A stretch of 64,000 nucleotides of DNA, taken from the NCBI RefSeq assembly GCF_037201975.1, contig NZ_CP147520.1, positions 7,130,001 to 7,194,000 on the forward strand, in the 5' to 3' direction. The translations under genes and the position numbers were made by a program. Below the pieces are notes generated by a model. That model was not told the DNA's origin and made no database searches. It saw only the letters and a list, made by a program, of their open reading frames with translations. Positions within the stretch are counted from its first letter, which is position 1. Each line of letters begins with the position of its first letter. Shown here piece after piece: positions 24,614 to 32,597 of this stretch. Origin of the DNA: Streptomyces sp. TG1A-60 (GTDB lineage Bacteria; Actinomycetota; Actinomycetes; Streptomycetales; Streptomycetaceae).

Positions 24614-26287
24614 GTGAGAACGACACGAAGCACGCAGCGAAGGAACCCCTTACACGCCCTCCTGGCCGGACTCGCGAGCCTGGTCGGGCTCACGCTCCTC
24701 GGCGTCCTCGCCCCGGCCGCCGCCCAGGCGCAGTCCTCGTCCGACGCCCTCGCCACCGGCCTGCACATCAGCGACGGCCGGCTGCTGGAGGGCAACGGCA
24801 ACGATTTCGTGATGCGCGGCGTCAACCACGCCCACACCTGGTATCCGGGCGAGACGCAGTCGCTGGCCGACATCAAGGCGCTCGGCGCCAACACCGTCCG
24901 CGTCGTCCTCTCCGACGGGCACCGCTGGACCGAGAACAGCCCCGCCGACGTGGCGAACGTCGTCGCCCAGTGCAAGGCCAACCGGCTCATCTGCGTCCTG
25001 GAGGTGCACGACACCACCGGATACGGCGAGGAGGCCGCGGCCGGGACGCTGGACCACGCGGCCGACTACTGGATCGGCCTCAAGGGCGTGCTCACCGGCG
25101 AGGAGAACTACGTCATCGTCAACATCGGCAACGAGCCCTGGGGCAACACCGATCCGGAAGGCTGGACCGCCCCCACCGTCGCCGCCGTGAAGAAGCTGCG
25201 GGCCGCCGGCTTCGAGCACACGATCATGGTGGACGCACCCAACTGGGGCCAGGACTGGCAGGGCGTCATGCGCGCCAACGCCCGGTCCGTGTACGAGGCC
25301 GACACGACCGGCAACCTGATCTTCTCGATCCACATGTACAGCGTCTTCGACACTGCGGCGGAGATCAACGACTACCTGGGCGCCTTCGTGAACGCCGGAC
25401 TGCCCCTCCTCATCGGCGAGTTCGGCGGGCCCGCCGACCAGTGGGGCGACCCGGACGAGGACACCATGATGGCCGCCGCCGAGCGACTGGACCTCGGCTA
25501 TCTCGCCTGGTCCTGGAGCGGCAACACCGACCCGGTCCTGGACCTGGCGATCGACTTCGACCCCGCACGGCTCAGCGGGTGGGGGCAGCGCGTCTTCAAC
25601 GGCACCGACGGCATCGCGCAGACGTCGAAGGAGGCCACGGTCTTCGGCGGCGGCAACCCGGGCGACACCCAGGCGCCGACCACCCCCGGCACCCCGACCG
25701 CCTCGGCCGTGACGGCCACATCGGCCACTCTCTCCTGGACCGCGGCCACGGACGACGTCGGCGTCACCGGCTACGACATCGTCCGGGTGAGCGGCTCCAC
25801 CGAGACCAAGCTCGCGACCTCCACCACCAACTCAGTCACCCTGAGCGGCCTCACCGCCGACACGGCGTACACCTTCGCCGTCTACGCCCGTGACGCGGCC
25901 GGCAACCGGTCGGCGCGCTCCGCCACGGTCGCCGTCACGACGGACGAGGACGGCGGCACACCCGGCGGGAACTGCGCCGTGACCTACCGCGCCACCAACG
26001 AGTGGCAGGGCGGCTTCCAGGGCGAGATCGTCATCCGCAACACCGGCACCACCGCCGTCAGCCGCTGGACCCTGGCCTTCACGTTCGCCGACGGCCAGAC
26101 GATCACGAACATGTGGGGCGGGACCGCCACCCAGAACGGCGGCTCGGTGAGCGTCGCACCCGCCTCCTACACCTCCACCATCCCCGCCGCGGGCTCCGTG
26201 ACCGTCGGCTTCACCGGCAGCAAGGGCGGCACCAACACCGCGCCGTCCACGTTCACGCTCAACGGGGCCGCCTGCGCGAGCGGTTGA
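24614..26287 (+). CDS. secreted GH5 beta-mannanase with FN3 and CBM2 domains
   Basis: A 557-residue exported glycoside hydrolase that would cut beta-1,4-mannan. GTG 24614 starts a signal peptide (TRSTQRRNP, hydrophobic core, cleavage near AAAQAQ). The GH5 domain (about 45-345) begins ATGLHISDGRLLEGNGND and has GVNHAHTWYP, the acid/base Glu in VNIGNEPWGN and the nucleophile Glu in LLIGEFGG; this matches Streptomyces ManA-type mannanases. An FN3 domain (about 357-440) and a CBM2 (about 450-557) follow. Codon 13 is TTA (24650-24652), so translation may need the bldA tRNA. With the CebR operator it would be induced by cello-oligosaccharides and tied to development. Confidence 0.92.
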   Translation: MRTTRSTQRRNPLHALLAGLASLVGLTLLGVLAPAAAQAQSSSDALATGLHISDGRLLEGNGNDFVMRGVNHAHTWYPGETQSLADIKALGANTVRVVLSDGHRWTENSPADVANVVAQCKANRLICVLEVHDTTGYGEEAAAGTLDHAADYWIGLKGVLTGEENYVIVNIGNEPWGNTDPEGWTAPTVAAVKKLRAAGFEHTIMVDAPNWGQDWQGVMRANARSVYEADTTGNLIFSIHMYSVFDTAAEINDYLGAFVNAGLPLLIGEFGGPADQWGDPDEDTMMAAAERLDLGYLAWSWSGNTDPVLDLAIDFDPARLSGWGQRVFNGTDGIAQTSKEATVFGGGNPGDTQAPTTPGTPTASAVTATSATLSWTAATDDVGVTGYDIVRVSGSTETKLATSTTNSVTLSGLTADTAYTFAVYARDAAGNRSARSATVAVTTDEDGGTPGGNCAVTYRATNEWQGGFQGEIVIRNTGTTAVSRWTLAFTFADGQTITNMWGGTATQNGGSVSVAPASYTSTIPAAGSVTVGFTGSKGGTNTAPSTFTLNGAACASG

Positions 26288-26303
26288 CCGGCCCCGTGCG
26301 AAG

Positions 26304-26338
26304 CGAGCGGCGGGGGCCAGCTGGTGGCCCCCGCCGCT
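26304..26338. terminator. bidirectional terminator hairpin
   Basis: A perfect 15-base stem, GAGCGGCGGGGGCCA (26304-26318) with its complement at 26324-26338 and a GCTGG loop, fills the 55-base gap between the convergent GH5 and GH30 genes. Confidence 0.85.
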
Positions 26339-26342
26339 CACC

Positions 26343-29300
26343 TCAGCGTCGGACGAGCTCGATCCGGTACTTCCGGGTCTGCGAGCCGTCCTCACCGGTC
26401 ACGGAGACGACGGCCGTGCGACCGCTCCGGTCCACGGTGACGGTCGCGTACGGGTCACGGGCCGTCGCCGTGACCGGCGCCCGGCCCGGGGCTCCGGTGA
26501 CGACCCGGTAGGTGGTGGTGCCGGGATCGAAGGACGGGATCGGCCTGCCGGCCACCTCGATGGAGGCGGCGGCGGCGTCCGAGGAGACGCCGGGAACCTT
26601 GGCGTACACCTCGATCTCGCCCATGGTGATGTAGCCGCCCTGGCGTGCGGTCATGACCACGCGCACGCCGGTCGCCGGACCCGCGTCGAGCGGGACGTCG
26701 ACCACCGGTGTGCCCTCGGTGCCGACCGCGACGGAGCCGCTCGCGTCGGTCCAGGGGCCGTCGTCAGCCACGCGGACCTGCACCTTCAGGCTGGCGGGGA
26801 AGGAGGCGTTGGTCCCGTCCCGGTGGAAGTGGGCGACGACCCTGGTGAGGTCGCGGGCCTTCGGCAGGGTGAAGGCGATGGTGTCGGACGGGTTCTTGGT
26901 GCCCGGCTTCCAGTTGGACCAGGCCTTCTCGGCGGTGTTGCCGTTGCGCAGCCGCTCGGCGTCGTAGCCGCTCTCGGTGAAGGTGGCGCCCACGGAGACG
27001 TTCTCGTCGGGCGCGATGTTGGTCTCCGTGCCCTCGGTGACCTGCACGCGCACGGTCGCGTCGACCGTTCCGCCGCCGACGGCCTCCGCGGTGCCGGTCA
27101 GGGTCACCACGCCCGCCTTGGCGAACGCGCCGCGGGGTGCCGCGTCCCAGGTCACCGGGAGATCGGTCCGGCCGCCGTGCCGGCCGACACCGACGACCGT
27201 CGTCGGCAACTCCGGGACGCCGCCGACGTAGGTCTTGGCGCGGCCGGTCCGGGTCGAGGTGATCGTGTCGACGGTGACCACGGCCTTCGCGCGGATCGTC
27301 CGTCCGAGGGAGTCGGTGGCCTCACCCGTGACGCGTACGGTCCCGGGCTTGCGCCACTTGCGGTCCGACGGCAGGTCCCACACCACGGGCAGGGACCCCC
27401 GGGCGCCGTCCCGGAACACCGGGGTTACCGTCTCCGGCAGCTTCGGCCGCAGACCGGGAACGGTGAACGCCTCGGCCCGCTCGGTGCGCAGCACGGTCTC
27501 GTCGATCACGGCCCAGCGCTGGTTGGCCGCCGAGGTCGGGGTGTACGTCGACACCTTGGCACCGTCCGCCGACGACTGCCCGGTGACGTCGACGAGGCGA
27601 CCGGTGGCGGCGTTCACGAATGTCCAACTGCCGTCCCCCGTGGTCGACATGACCCACTGGGCCGCCTCGGGCACTATGCCGCCGGCGGGCTCGTCGAGGA
27701 CGGCCTGGTTGTCGCGCACCGCGAGCCGCCCGCCGGTGCGGGCGTTGGTCAGAACGTAGCGCTCACGGTTGTCGACGCCGCGGGTCAGCTTGCGCACCGC
27801 CCACAGTTGCTCCGCGCTGTCGGTGTCGGTCGTGCGGATGACGACGCCCGTGCCGTCCTCGGACGGGACCAGCGACTTGCCGCTCTGCGTGCCCTGGAGC
27901 CGGTAGACATGCCCGCGCTGGACGAGGGCCGCGTCCTTCGCGACGCCGCTGACGCCCTTGACCAGGAAGGTGGTGACGGACTCGGCGGGGACGTCGAGCG
28001 TGGCCGAGCTGTCGTTCACCCGGACCGGTGTGCCCTTCACGAGGGCGCCGTCGGCGCTCGTCACGACGGGGGTCACGGTGGCGCGGGAGGAGACCTTGCC
28101 GAAGCGCGAGAGGTCCAGGGTGACGGAACGCGCGGTCGTGCCGCCGTTCACGTGGACCACGGTGGCCGCACGGCCGGACTTCTTGACGGCGGCGACGCTG
28201 GAGGGGTCGTCGACCTTCACGAAGTGGTCGCCGGGGCGGATGTGGTGGGTAAAGTTCCGGATCGTGTGGAACTTGGAGTTGGCACGGATCGGGCAGGTCT
28301 CCAGGGTGTCCTCGGCCGTGCAGTTGAACGGGACGTGGATGCTGCCCCAGTTCTTGCCGGCCGCGGCCTGCGGAATGGAGTCCTCGATCGGCTGCCAGAA
28401 CACCCAGGCGGAGGGCTCCAGTTCACGCATGTCGTCGACCATGCGGGTGGCGATCCCGAGGCCGGGGTCCATGCTCGTGAAGTCGGTGCCGGTGCCCCAG
28501 GTGCCCTCGACCTCGCTCATCCAGAGCTTCTTGTCCGCGCCCTTGGCGATGTCCCGCGCGCTGGTGCGCATGCCGGTGCCGTAGGTGTGGACGTTGAGCT
28601 GGGGGAGGACAGCCCGTGCGGCGGTGTCGTAGGCGTTCCAGTTCCGGGTGAACGTCGTGGGGTTGGTCTCGTCCATCGCCGAGATCTCGGCTTCGGTCTT
28701 CGCCCCTTCGAGGGCCTTGTCGAGGGCCAGGACCACCTTCTGCTGGAGGGCCGGTCCCGCGTGCGCGCCCTCCTGGCGTCCGCCCGTGGGCTGGCCGTCC
28801 GCTCCTATCTGGGTGCCCCAGTAGGGCGTGTTGGGCTCGTTCAGCGGGGCGATGGTGTCGAAGTCGATGCCGTGCGCCTTCTCCATCTCCTCGGTGACCC
28901 GCACCAGGTAGGTGGCGAACTCGTCGACCCGGTCCGCGCGGATCTGGTCCGCACTGGAGTCGAAGCCGCCGGAGACATAGCCGCTGACGGTCTGGAACCA
29001 GGGCGGCGAGTTGCTGAACGCCTCCCACTTGGTGATCTTGTGCTTGATCTGGTCCACCCACCAGCGCTGGCCCGAGTCGGCGTCCCAGTTCCAGTGGTCG
29101 GGGTTGTCCGGGTCCCACCACTCCATGTCCTGCCGGGTGGTTCCCTCGGGGGCCTTCCAGAAGCCCTCCATGGTCGCGCCGGCCTTCATGTAGTCCTTGC
29201 GGACGTCCGGGGCGTTGCCGCCGCCGATGTTGTAGCGCGCGATGTTGAGGCCGAGCCCGTCCTTGCCGAACAGCATGTCGACGAGCTGTCTTCGGACGGG

Positions 29301-29522
29301 CTCGGGGTAGTTGCCCGTGGCGTTGGCGAACCAGACGAGGCTCGTGCCCCACCCCTCGAACTCCTGCTGCTGGTACGACGGGTCGATCTGCACGGTGACC
29401 GCGCTCCGCGCCGCCGGGGCCGACTCGTCCGCGGTCGCCGTCGGCGCGGCCATGAGACCGGCGCCGAGCGCCAGGGGGACTATGGGCGCGATTGCCCGGA
29501 CCATGCGATGTCGTGGCGACAC
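26343..29522 (-). CDS. secreted GH30 family glycoside hydrolase, multidomain (beta-1,6-galactanase-like)
   Basis: A 1059-residue exported enzyme. GTG 29522 (behind AAGGGAG) starts the signal peptide (RHRMVRAIAPIVPLALGAG, cleavage near TATA). The catalytic domain (about 40-470) opens with FEGWGTSLVWFANATGNYPE and GLGLNIARYNIGGGNAPDV. Acid/base Glu is in APLNEPNTPYW and nucleophile Glu in LWMSEVEGTWG. The pattern is closest to GH30 beta-1,6-galactanases. Then come the GH30 side beta-domain, a ricin-like lectin region (TNARTGGRLAVRDN, AATGRLVDVTGQSS), two Ig-like modules (SLPVVWDLP, DLPVTWDAA), a discoidin-like domain and a final beta-sandwich. A LacI-type palindrome lies about 80 bases upstream. 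Likely target: arabinogalactan side chains. Confidence 0.85.
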   Translation of the reverse strand: MSPRHRMVRAIAPIVPLALGAGLMAAPTATADESAPAARSAVTVQIDPSYQQQEFEGWGTSLVWFANATGNYPEPVRRQLVDMLFGKDGLGLNIARYNIGGGNAPDVRKDYMKAGATMEGFWKAPEGTTRQDMEWWDPDNPDHWNWDADSGQRWWVDQIKHKITKWEAFSNSPPWFQTVSGYVSGGFDSSADQIRADRVDEFATYLVRVTEEMEKAHGIDFDTIAPLNEPNTPYWGTQIGADGQPTGGRQEGAHAGPALQQKVVLALDKALEGAKTEAEISAMDETNPTTFTRNWNAYDTAARAVLPQLNVHTYGTGMRTSARDIAKGADKKLWMSEVEGTWGTGTDFTSMDPGLGIATRMVDDMRELEPSAWVFWQPIEDSIPQAAAGKNWGSIHVPFNCTAEDTLETCPIRANSKFHTIRNFTHHIRPGDHFVKVDDPSSVAAVKKSGRAATVVHVNGGTTARSVTLDLSRFGKVSSRATVTPVVTSADGALVKGTPVRVNDSSATLDVPAESVTTFLVKGVSGVAKDAALVQRGHVYRLQGTQSGKSLVPSEDGTGVVIRTTDTDSAEQLWAVRKLTRGVDNRERYVLTNARTGGRLAVRDNQAVLDEPAGGIVPEAAQWVMSTTGDGSWTFVNAATGRLVDVTGQSSADGAKVSTYTPTSAANQRWAVIDETVLRTERAEAFTVPGLRPKLPETVTPVFRDGARGSLPVVWDLPSDRKWRKPGTVRVTGEATDSLGRTIRAKAVVTVDTITSTRTGRAKTYVGGVPELPTTVVGVGRHGGRTDLPVTWDAAPRGAFAKAGVVTLTGTAEAVGGGTVDATVRVQVTEGTETNIAPDENVSVGATFTESGYDAERLRNGNTAEKAWSNWKPGTKNPSDTIAFTLPKARDLTRVVAHFHRDGTNASFPASLKVQVRVADDGPWTDASGSVAVGTEGTPVVDVPLDAGPATGVRVVMTARQGGYITMGEIEVYAKVPGVSSDAAAASIEVAGRPIPSFDPGTTTYRVVTGAPGRAPVTATARDPYATVTVDRSGRTAVVSVTGEDGSQTRKYRIELVRR

Positions 29523-29560
29523 GACACTCCCTTCCACAACACAGAGGCGAAGACGCCTCG

Positions 29561-29611
29561 TTGACATGCCCAAAACACGTGCTTAGCATTCAGGAAACTG
29601 AAAGCGCTTTC
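29561..29611. promoter_or_regulatory. strong-looking promoter and LacI-type palindrome
   Basis: TTGACA (29561-29566), 17 bases, TAGCAT (29584-29589) is a near-consensus promoter pointing right. GAAAGCGCTTTC (29600-29611) is a perfect palindrome of the LacI/CRE type, placed over the first transcribed bases. It also lies 78-89 bases upstream of the GH30 start on the other strand, so it could repress both directions. Confidence 0.6.
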
Positions 29612-29674
29612 TAGTCCCTGTGCGGGTTTTCGCGCGGTCCGGGAACATCTGCTCGTCCGCCTCGGGAGGAATCG

Positions 29675-29851
29675 CGGGAGGTCGTCGTCGCGCGGTGTTC
29701 CGGCTCTCAGTTCGACGGGGCGAGCGCGAAGATCTCCACCGGCGGCGGCCACTTCTGGCCGTACGGGCTGCACTTCGACAACGAGTTCTCCGGCACGGCG
29801 GCCGACGGGCACGTCCGGATCGTCGCCGCGATGGTGCGGGACGGGCTCTAA
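29675..29851 (+). pseudogene. possible C-terminal remnant of a lost gene
   Basis: Behind the rightward promoter, one frame reads like real protein: SGSQFDGASAKISTGGGHFW, then PYGLHFDNEFSGTA and ADGHVRIVAAMVRDGL before TAA at 29849-29851. No start codon precedes it and the upstream part of the frame has no protein character, so it is probably the end of a gene whose front was deleted. I do not recognise the family. The rest of the 439-base gap (29523-29961) holds the promoter and palindrome described separately. Confidence 0.35.
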
Positions 29852-29961
29852 CCCGGCTGAGGCCAAAGGGAGTTGGGGGCCGGTGACAAAGGCGCCGACA
29901 GTCGCTGCGTTCTTGTGAGCATGGGGCGGTGGGGCTGCTGGGGCGGTCCTACCGTCCCAGC

Positions 29962-31692
29962 ATGAACACGAGCAGCAGCAGGAAGAAGACCCCAAGAACA
30001 CTGTGCGGTAGCGCGCTGGCGGTGCTGCTGACCGTCGGGACGCTCACCGGAGCCGCCCCGCACGCCCGGGGCGAGGGCGCGCGGACCGAGACGGCCGTGA
30101 CGTCGACGAGTCCGGTCGGCGGTGTGACCGAGACGATGGTACGGGTGAAGGCACCGCTGCCGACGTCCTTCGGGTCGCGGCCGGCGGCGTGCGACTGGCT
30201 GTCGTATCTGCGCTACCGGGCCACGGACGGCCCGGCGGCCTCGGCCGACGCCGACCGGATCCTCGTCGCCCAGCCGGGGATCCTGGAAGGCGCCGGCGCC
30301 TTCGACAGCGTCGCCCGCAACACGGTGGCGCGCGCCGCCGCGCAGGGGCGGCACATCGAGTTCTGGGCCCTGGACCGGCGCTCCAACTGTCTGGAGGACC
30401 GCACCGGCGTGGCCTCCGGCGACCAGCACACCGCCGTCGACTACTACTACCGGAACAAGCGGGTCGAGGGCCGCACCTTCGACGGGTTCGTCGGCAACTC
30501 GGATCTGGGCTGGATGGCGAAGCTCGGTATCGAACGGACCGTCCGCGACCAGTACGACCTGCTCACCGCCGAACTGCCCGATCAGCGGCTGCGCGAGGAG
30601 AAGGTGCTGTGCGGCGGGCACTCGCTGGGCGGTGTGATCACCGGGTACTTCGCGACCGCCGACTTCGACGGCGACCGGGCCACCACGGCTGACGCCGGAC
30701 ACAACCAGTGCGCCGGCTACTTCGCCCTCGACACCACCGTCTCCACCTCGCTCGCCGACCTCAGCGGCAGCATCCCGGACGACACCAACCTGCCGGACGT
30801 GGGCCTCGGCTACGGCGCGGTGCAGGCCGGGCTCGACAGCGGACTGCTCTCCCGCTCGATGTCCGCGCCGGTGCTCCTCAATCCCGAGATGATGACCCTG
30901 CTGGCCATCTCCGGCCTGGGCGTCCTGCAGGATCCGGACGGTGAGGCCACCTTGCCGGACTACCTGCCCCGCAACACCAACATCGAGGTGACCAACCGCT
31001 TCCTGTTCTCCGAGGACACCGCCACCTTCCTCACCGGGTCGCCCGCGGTGAGGGACTTCCGGCTCACCAACGAGGCGGTGCTCGGCGCGCTGATGGACGA
31101 CCACTCCGTACCGATGGCGTTCCTGCAGAGCAGCGTCGGCTTCTTCGACGGCGGGCCGATCGTCGACAAGAACTTCCCCGCTGCCAACGGCGGCGACCAG
31201 CAACCGGTGCCGTTCGGCAGCGAGTACAAGGCCATCCCCGACCAGCCGGGCGGACCGCTCTACACCTGGCGGAACTACGACCGTGTCGGCGACCCGGACG
31301 ACCCCGGGTACCGGTCGGCCGACGGGACCCCCTTCACCGACGCGGGCAAGGAGGTCACCGACATCCAGGAGCTGGCCCGCAGCATGGCCGAGCAGCCGCT
31401 GGACTTCACCGAGCAGTACTTCCCGACCAAGCTGATCACCGACATCGAACTGTCCACCTCGCCCCAGGTGAAGCGACTCGTCGTCCACCCGGACGGGCTC
31501 ACCGCCAACCCGACGCTCACCGTGCTCGCGGGTGACGGGCTGCTGGCGGGCCGCGTCCCGGCCGACCTGGACCCGGTGATCGCCGACGGCTACCAGCACC
31601 TCGATGTGCTGACCGCCGCGCCCACCCAGAACAACGGCCGCCCCGAGCCGGTCTCCACCAGCCTCACGGAGTTCGCGCGGGCACCCGAGTAA
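29962..31692 (+). CDS. secreted alpha/beta-hydrolase-like protein
   Basis: A 576-residue exported protein. ATG 29962 starts MNTSSSRKKTPRTL, a hydrophobic core (LAVLLTVGTLTGAA) and a likely cleavage near PHARG. The nucleophile elbow GGHSLGG (about residue 219) lies in VLCGGHSLGGVITGYFATAD, typical of alpha/beta hydrolases. AACDWLSYLRYR and NCLEDRTG hold Cys that could pair outside the cell. The long C-terminal half contains RNYDRVGDPDDPGY and QPLDFTEQYFPTKLITD. Substrate is unknown; a lipid or ester is likely. No ribosome site is visible and an 11-base hairpin abuts the ATG; GTG 29929 in the same frame is an alternative start. A strong terminator follows. Confidence 0.75.
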   Translation: MNTSSSRKKTPRTLCGSALAVLLTVGTLTGAAPHARGEGARTETAVTSTSPVGGVTETMVRVKAPLPTSFGSRPAACDWLSYLRYRATDGPAASADADRILVAQPGILEGAGAFDSVARNTVARAAAQGRHIEFWALDRRSNCLEDRTGVASGDQHTAVDYYYRNKRVEGRTFDGFVGNSDLGWMAKLGIERTVRDQYDLLTAELPDQRLREEKVLCGGHSLGGVITGYFATADFDGDRATTADAGHNQCAGYFALDTTVSTSLADLSGSIPDDTNLPDVGLGYGAVQAGLDSGLLSRSMSAPVLLNPEMMTLLAISGLGVLQDPDGEATLPDYLPRNTNIEVTNRFLFSEDTATFLTGSPAVRDFRLTNEAVLGALMDDHSVPMAFLQSSVGFFDGGPIVDKNFPAANGGDQQPVPFGSEYKAIPDQPGGPLYTWRNYDRVGDPDDPGYRSADGTPFTDAGKEVTDIQELARSMAEQPLDFTEQYFPTKLITDIELSTSPQVKRLVVHPDGLTANPTLTVLAGDGLLAGRVPADLDPVIADGYQHLDVLTAAPTQNNGRPEPVSTSLTEFARAPE

Positions 31693-31720
31693 GCCCGAGA
31701 AGCCGCTTTCCCCCATGGAA

Positions 31721-31756
31721 GAAGGGCCCGGGAGGATCTCTCCTCCCGGGCCCTTC
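31721..31756. terminator. bidirectional terminator hairpin
   Basis: A perfect 16-base stem: GAAGGGCCCGGGAGGA (31721-31736), loop TCTC, and its complement at 31741-31756. It separates the convergent alpha/beta hydrolase and cutinase genes. Confidence 0.92.
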
Positions 31757-31795
31757 GCCTGTACGGACGCAGGCTCAGCGGCGACGGACGCGGGC

Positions 31796-32437
31796 TCAGA
31801 CCTTGCCCGCGGCGAAGGCCGCCGCCGCGTCCGCGTTCGCCCTGTAGCTCAGGTGCGCGCCCGTGTCGCCCCCGCCGTTCTCGCACACCGGGTCACCGGT
31901 CGCGCAGAAGTCGATGGTGCGGCTCTGGTAGGTGCCGGTGACGCTCTTGCCGAGGGCCCGGATCGGGTTGCCGAACAGCAGCACCGCGGCGACCTTGGGT
32001 TCGATCGCGGCCGGGATCGTCGCCACGATGGGGCTGCCGACCACCGCGCCGGCACTGCTGATGCCGATGGAGTTGTCGACGACGTTCGCGCCCTGCGAAT
32101 AGCCGACGAGGATGAAACGCTGGTCCGGACAGGCGGCGGCCTGGCTCCTGACGTGGTTCACCAGGTCTCTGTTGCCCTGCGCGGCCGAGGTGAGGGAAAG
32201 GTTCGCAGGGTAATTCACCTTGTAGCTGGACAGCGACTTGCCCGTGATTTTCTTCTGCAGCGCGGAATACACGGGGTCGCCGACGATGAAGCCGAGCGTG
32301 CCCGGCTCGAACGTGCCGCGAGCCGCGACGACGTCGATGTCCGTGCAGGCCGCGGCGGTGGCCGGGGAGGCCGAGACGGTGGCCAGTCCGGCCCCGCCGA
32401 CCAGTGAGAGTGCCGCGAGGCACAAGCGGATACGCAT
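31796..32437 (-). CDS. secreted cutinase family serine esterase
   Basis: A 213-residue exported hydrolase. ATG 32437 follows AAAGGAT; the signal peptide RIRLCLAALSLVGGAG ends near SPATAAA. The cutinase fold is clear: CTDIDVVAARGTFEPG at the start, nucleophile Ser in FILVGYSQGANVV, Asp in ATGDPVCENGGG, His in AHLSY. The Cys pair around DFCATGDPVC is the usual disulfide. It could cleave cutin, lipids or other esters outside the cell. In mycobacteria a cutinase-like protein (Rv3802c) belongs to the mycolate locus; here the gene stands two genes beyond the PKS operon, so either a link or an independent plant-polymer role is possible. Confidence 0.92.
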   Translation of the reverse strand: MRIRLCLAALSLVGGAGLATVSASPATAAACTDIDVVAARGTFEPGTLGFIVGDPVYSALQKKITGKSLSSYKVNYPANLSLTSAAQGNRDLVNHVRSQAAACPDQRFILVGYSQGANVVDNSIGISSAGAVVGSPIVATIPAAIEPKVAAVLLFGNPIRALGKSVTGTYQSRTIDFCATGDPVCENGGGDTGAHLSYRANADAAAAFAAGKV

Positions 32438-32526
32438 GGAAATCCTTTGAGGGTGGGGCGTTTGGAGCGCCTGTGGAAAAGGACGTCCCGAAGGTATTCG
32501 CTGTGTCGGTCCCAGTGTTATGGACG

Positions 32527-32542
32527 GGAATTCAAGAATTCC
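32527..32542. promoter_or_regulatory. 16-base AT-rich palindrome upstream of the cutinase gene
   Basis: GGAATTC-AA-GAATTCC is a perfect inverted repeat 90-105 bases upstream of the cutinase start, in an unusually AT-rich patch of this GC-rich window. Position and symmetry suggest an operator; the PucR-type gene next to it is one candidate binder. Confidence 0.45.
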
Positions 32543-32597
32543 TCGTCTTTTTGTGCCGAGGTGAGTGGGAGAAGAGTCGGCGGGGATGTGTGTGGTC

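Noticed and set aside
26823..29564. Plus-strand frame of 913 codons opposite the GH30 gene
   Set aside because: No motif or start context; it is the antisense shadow of a well-supported gene.
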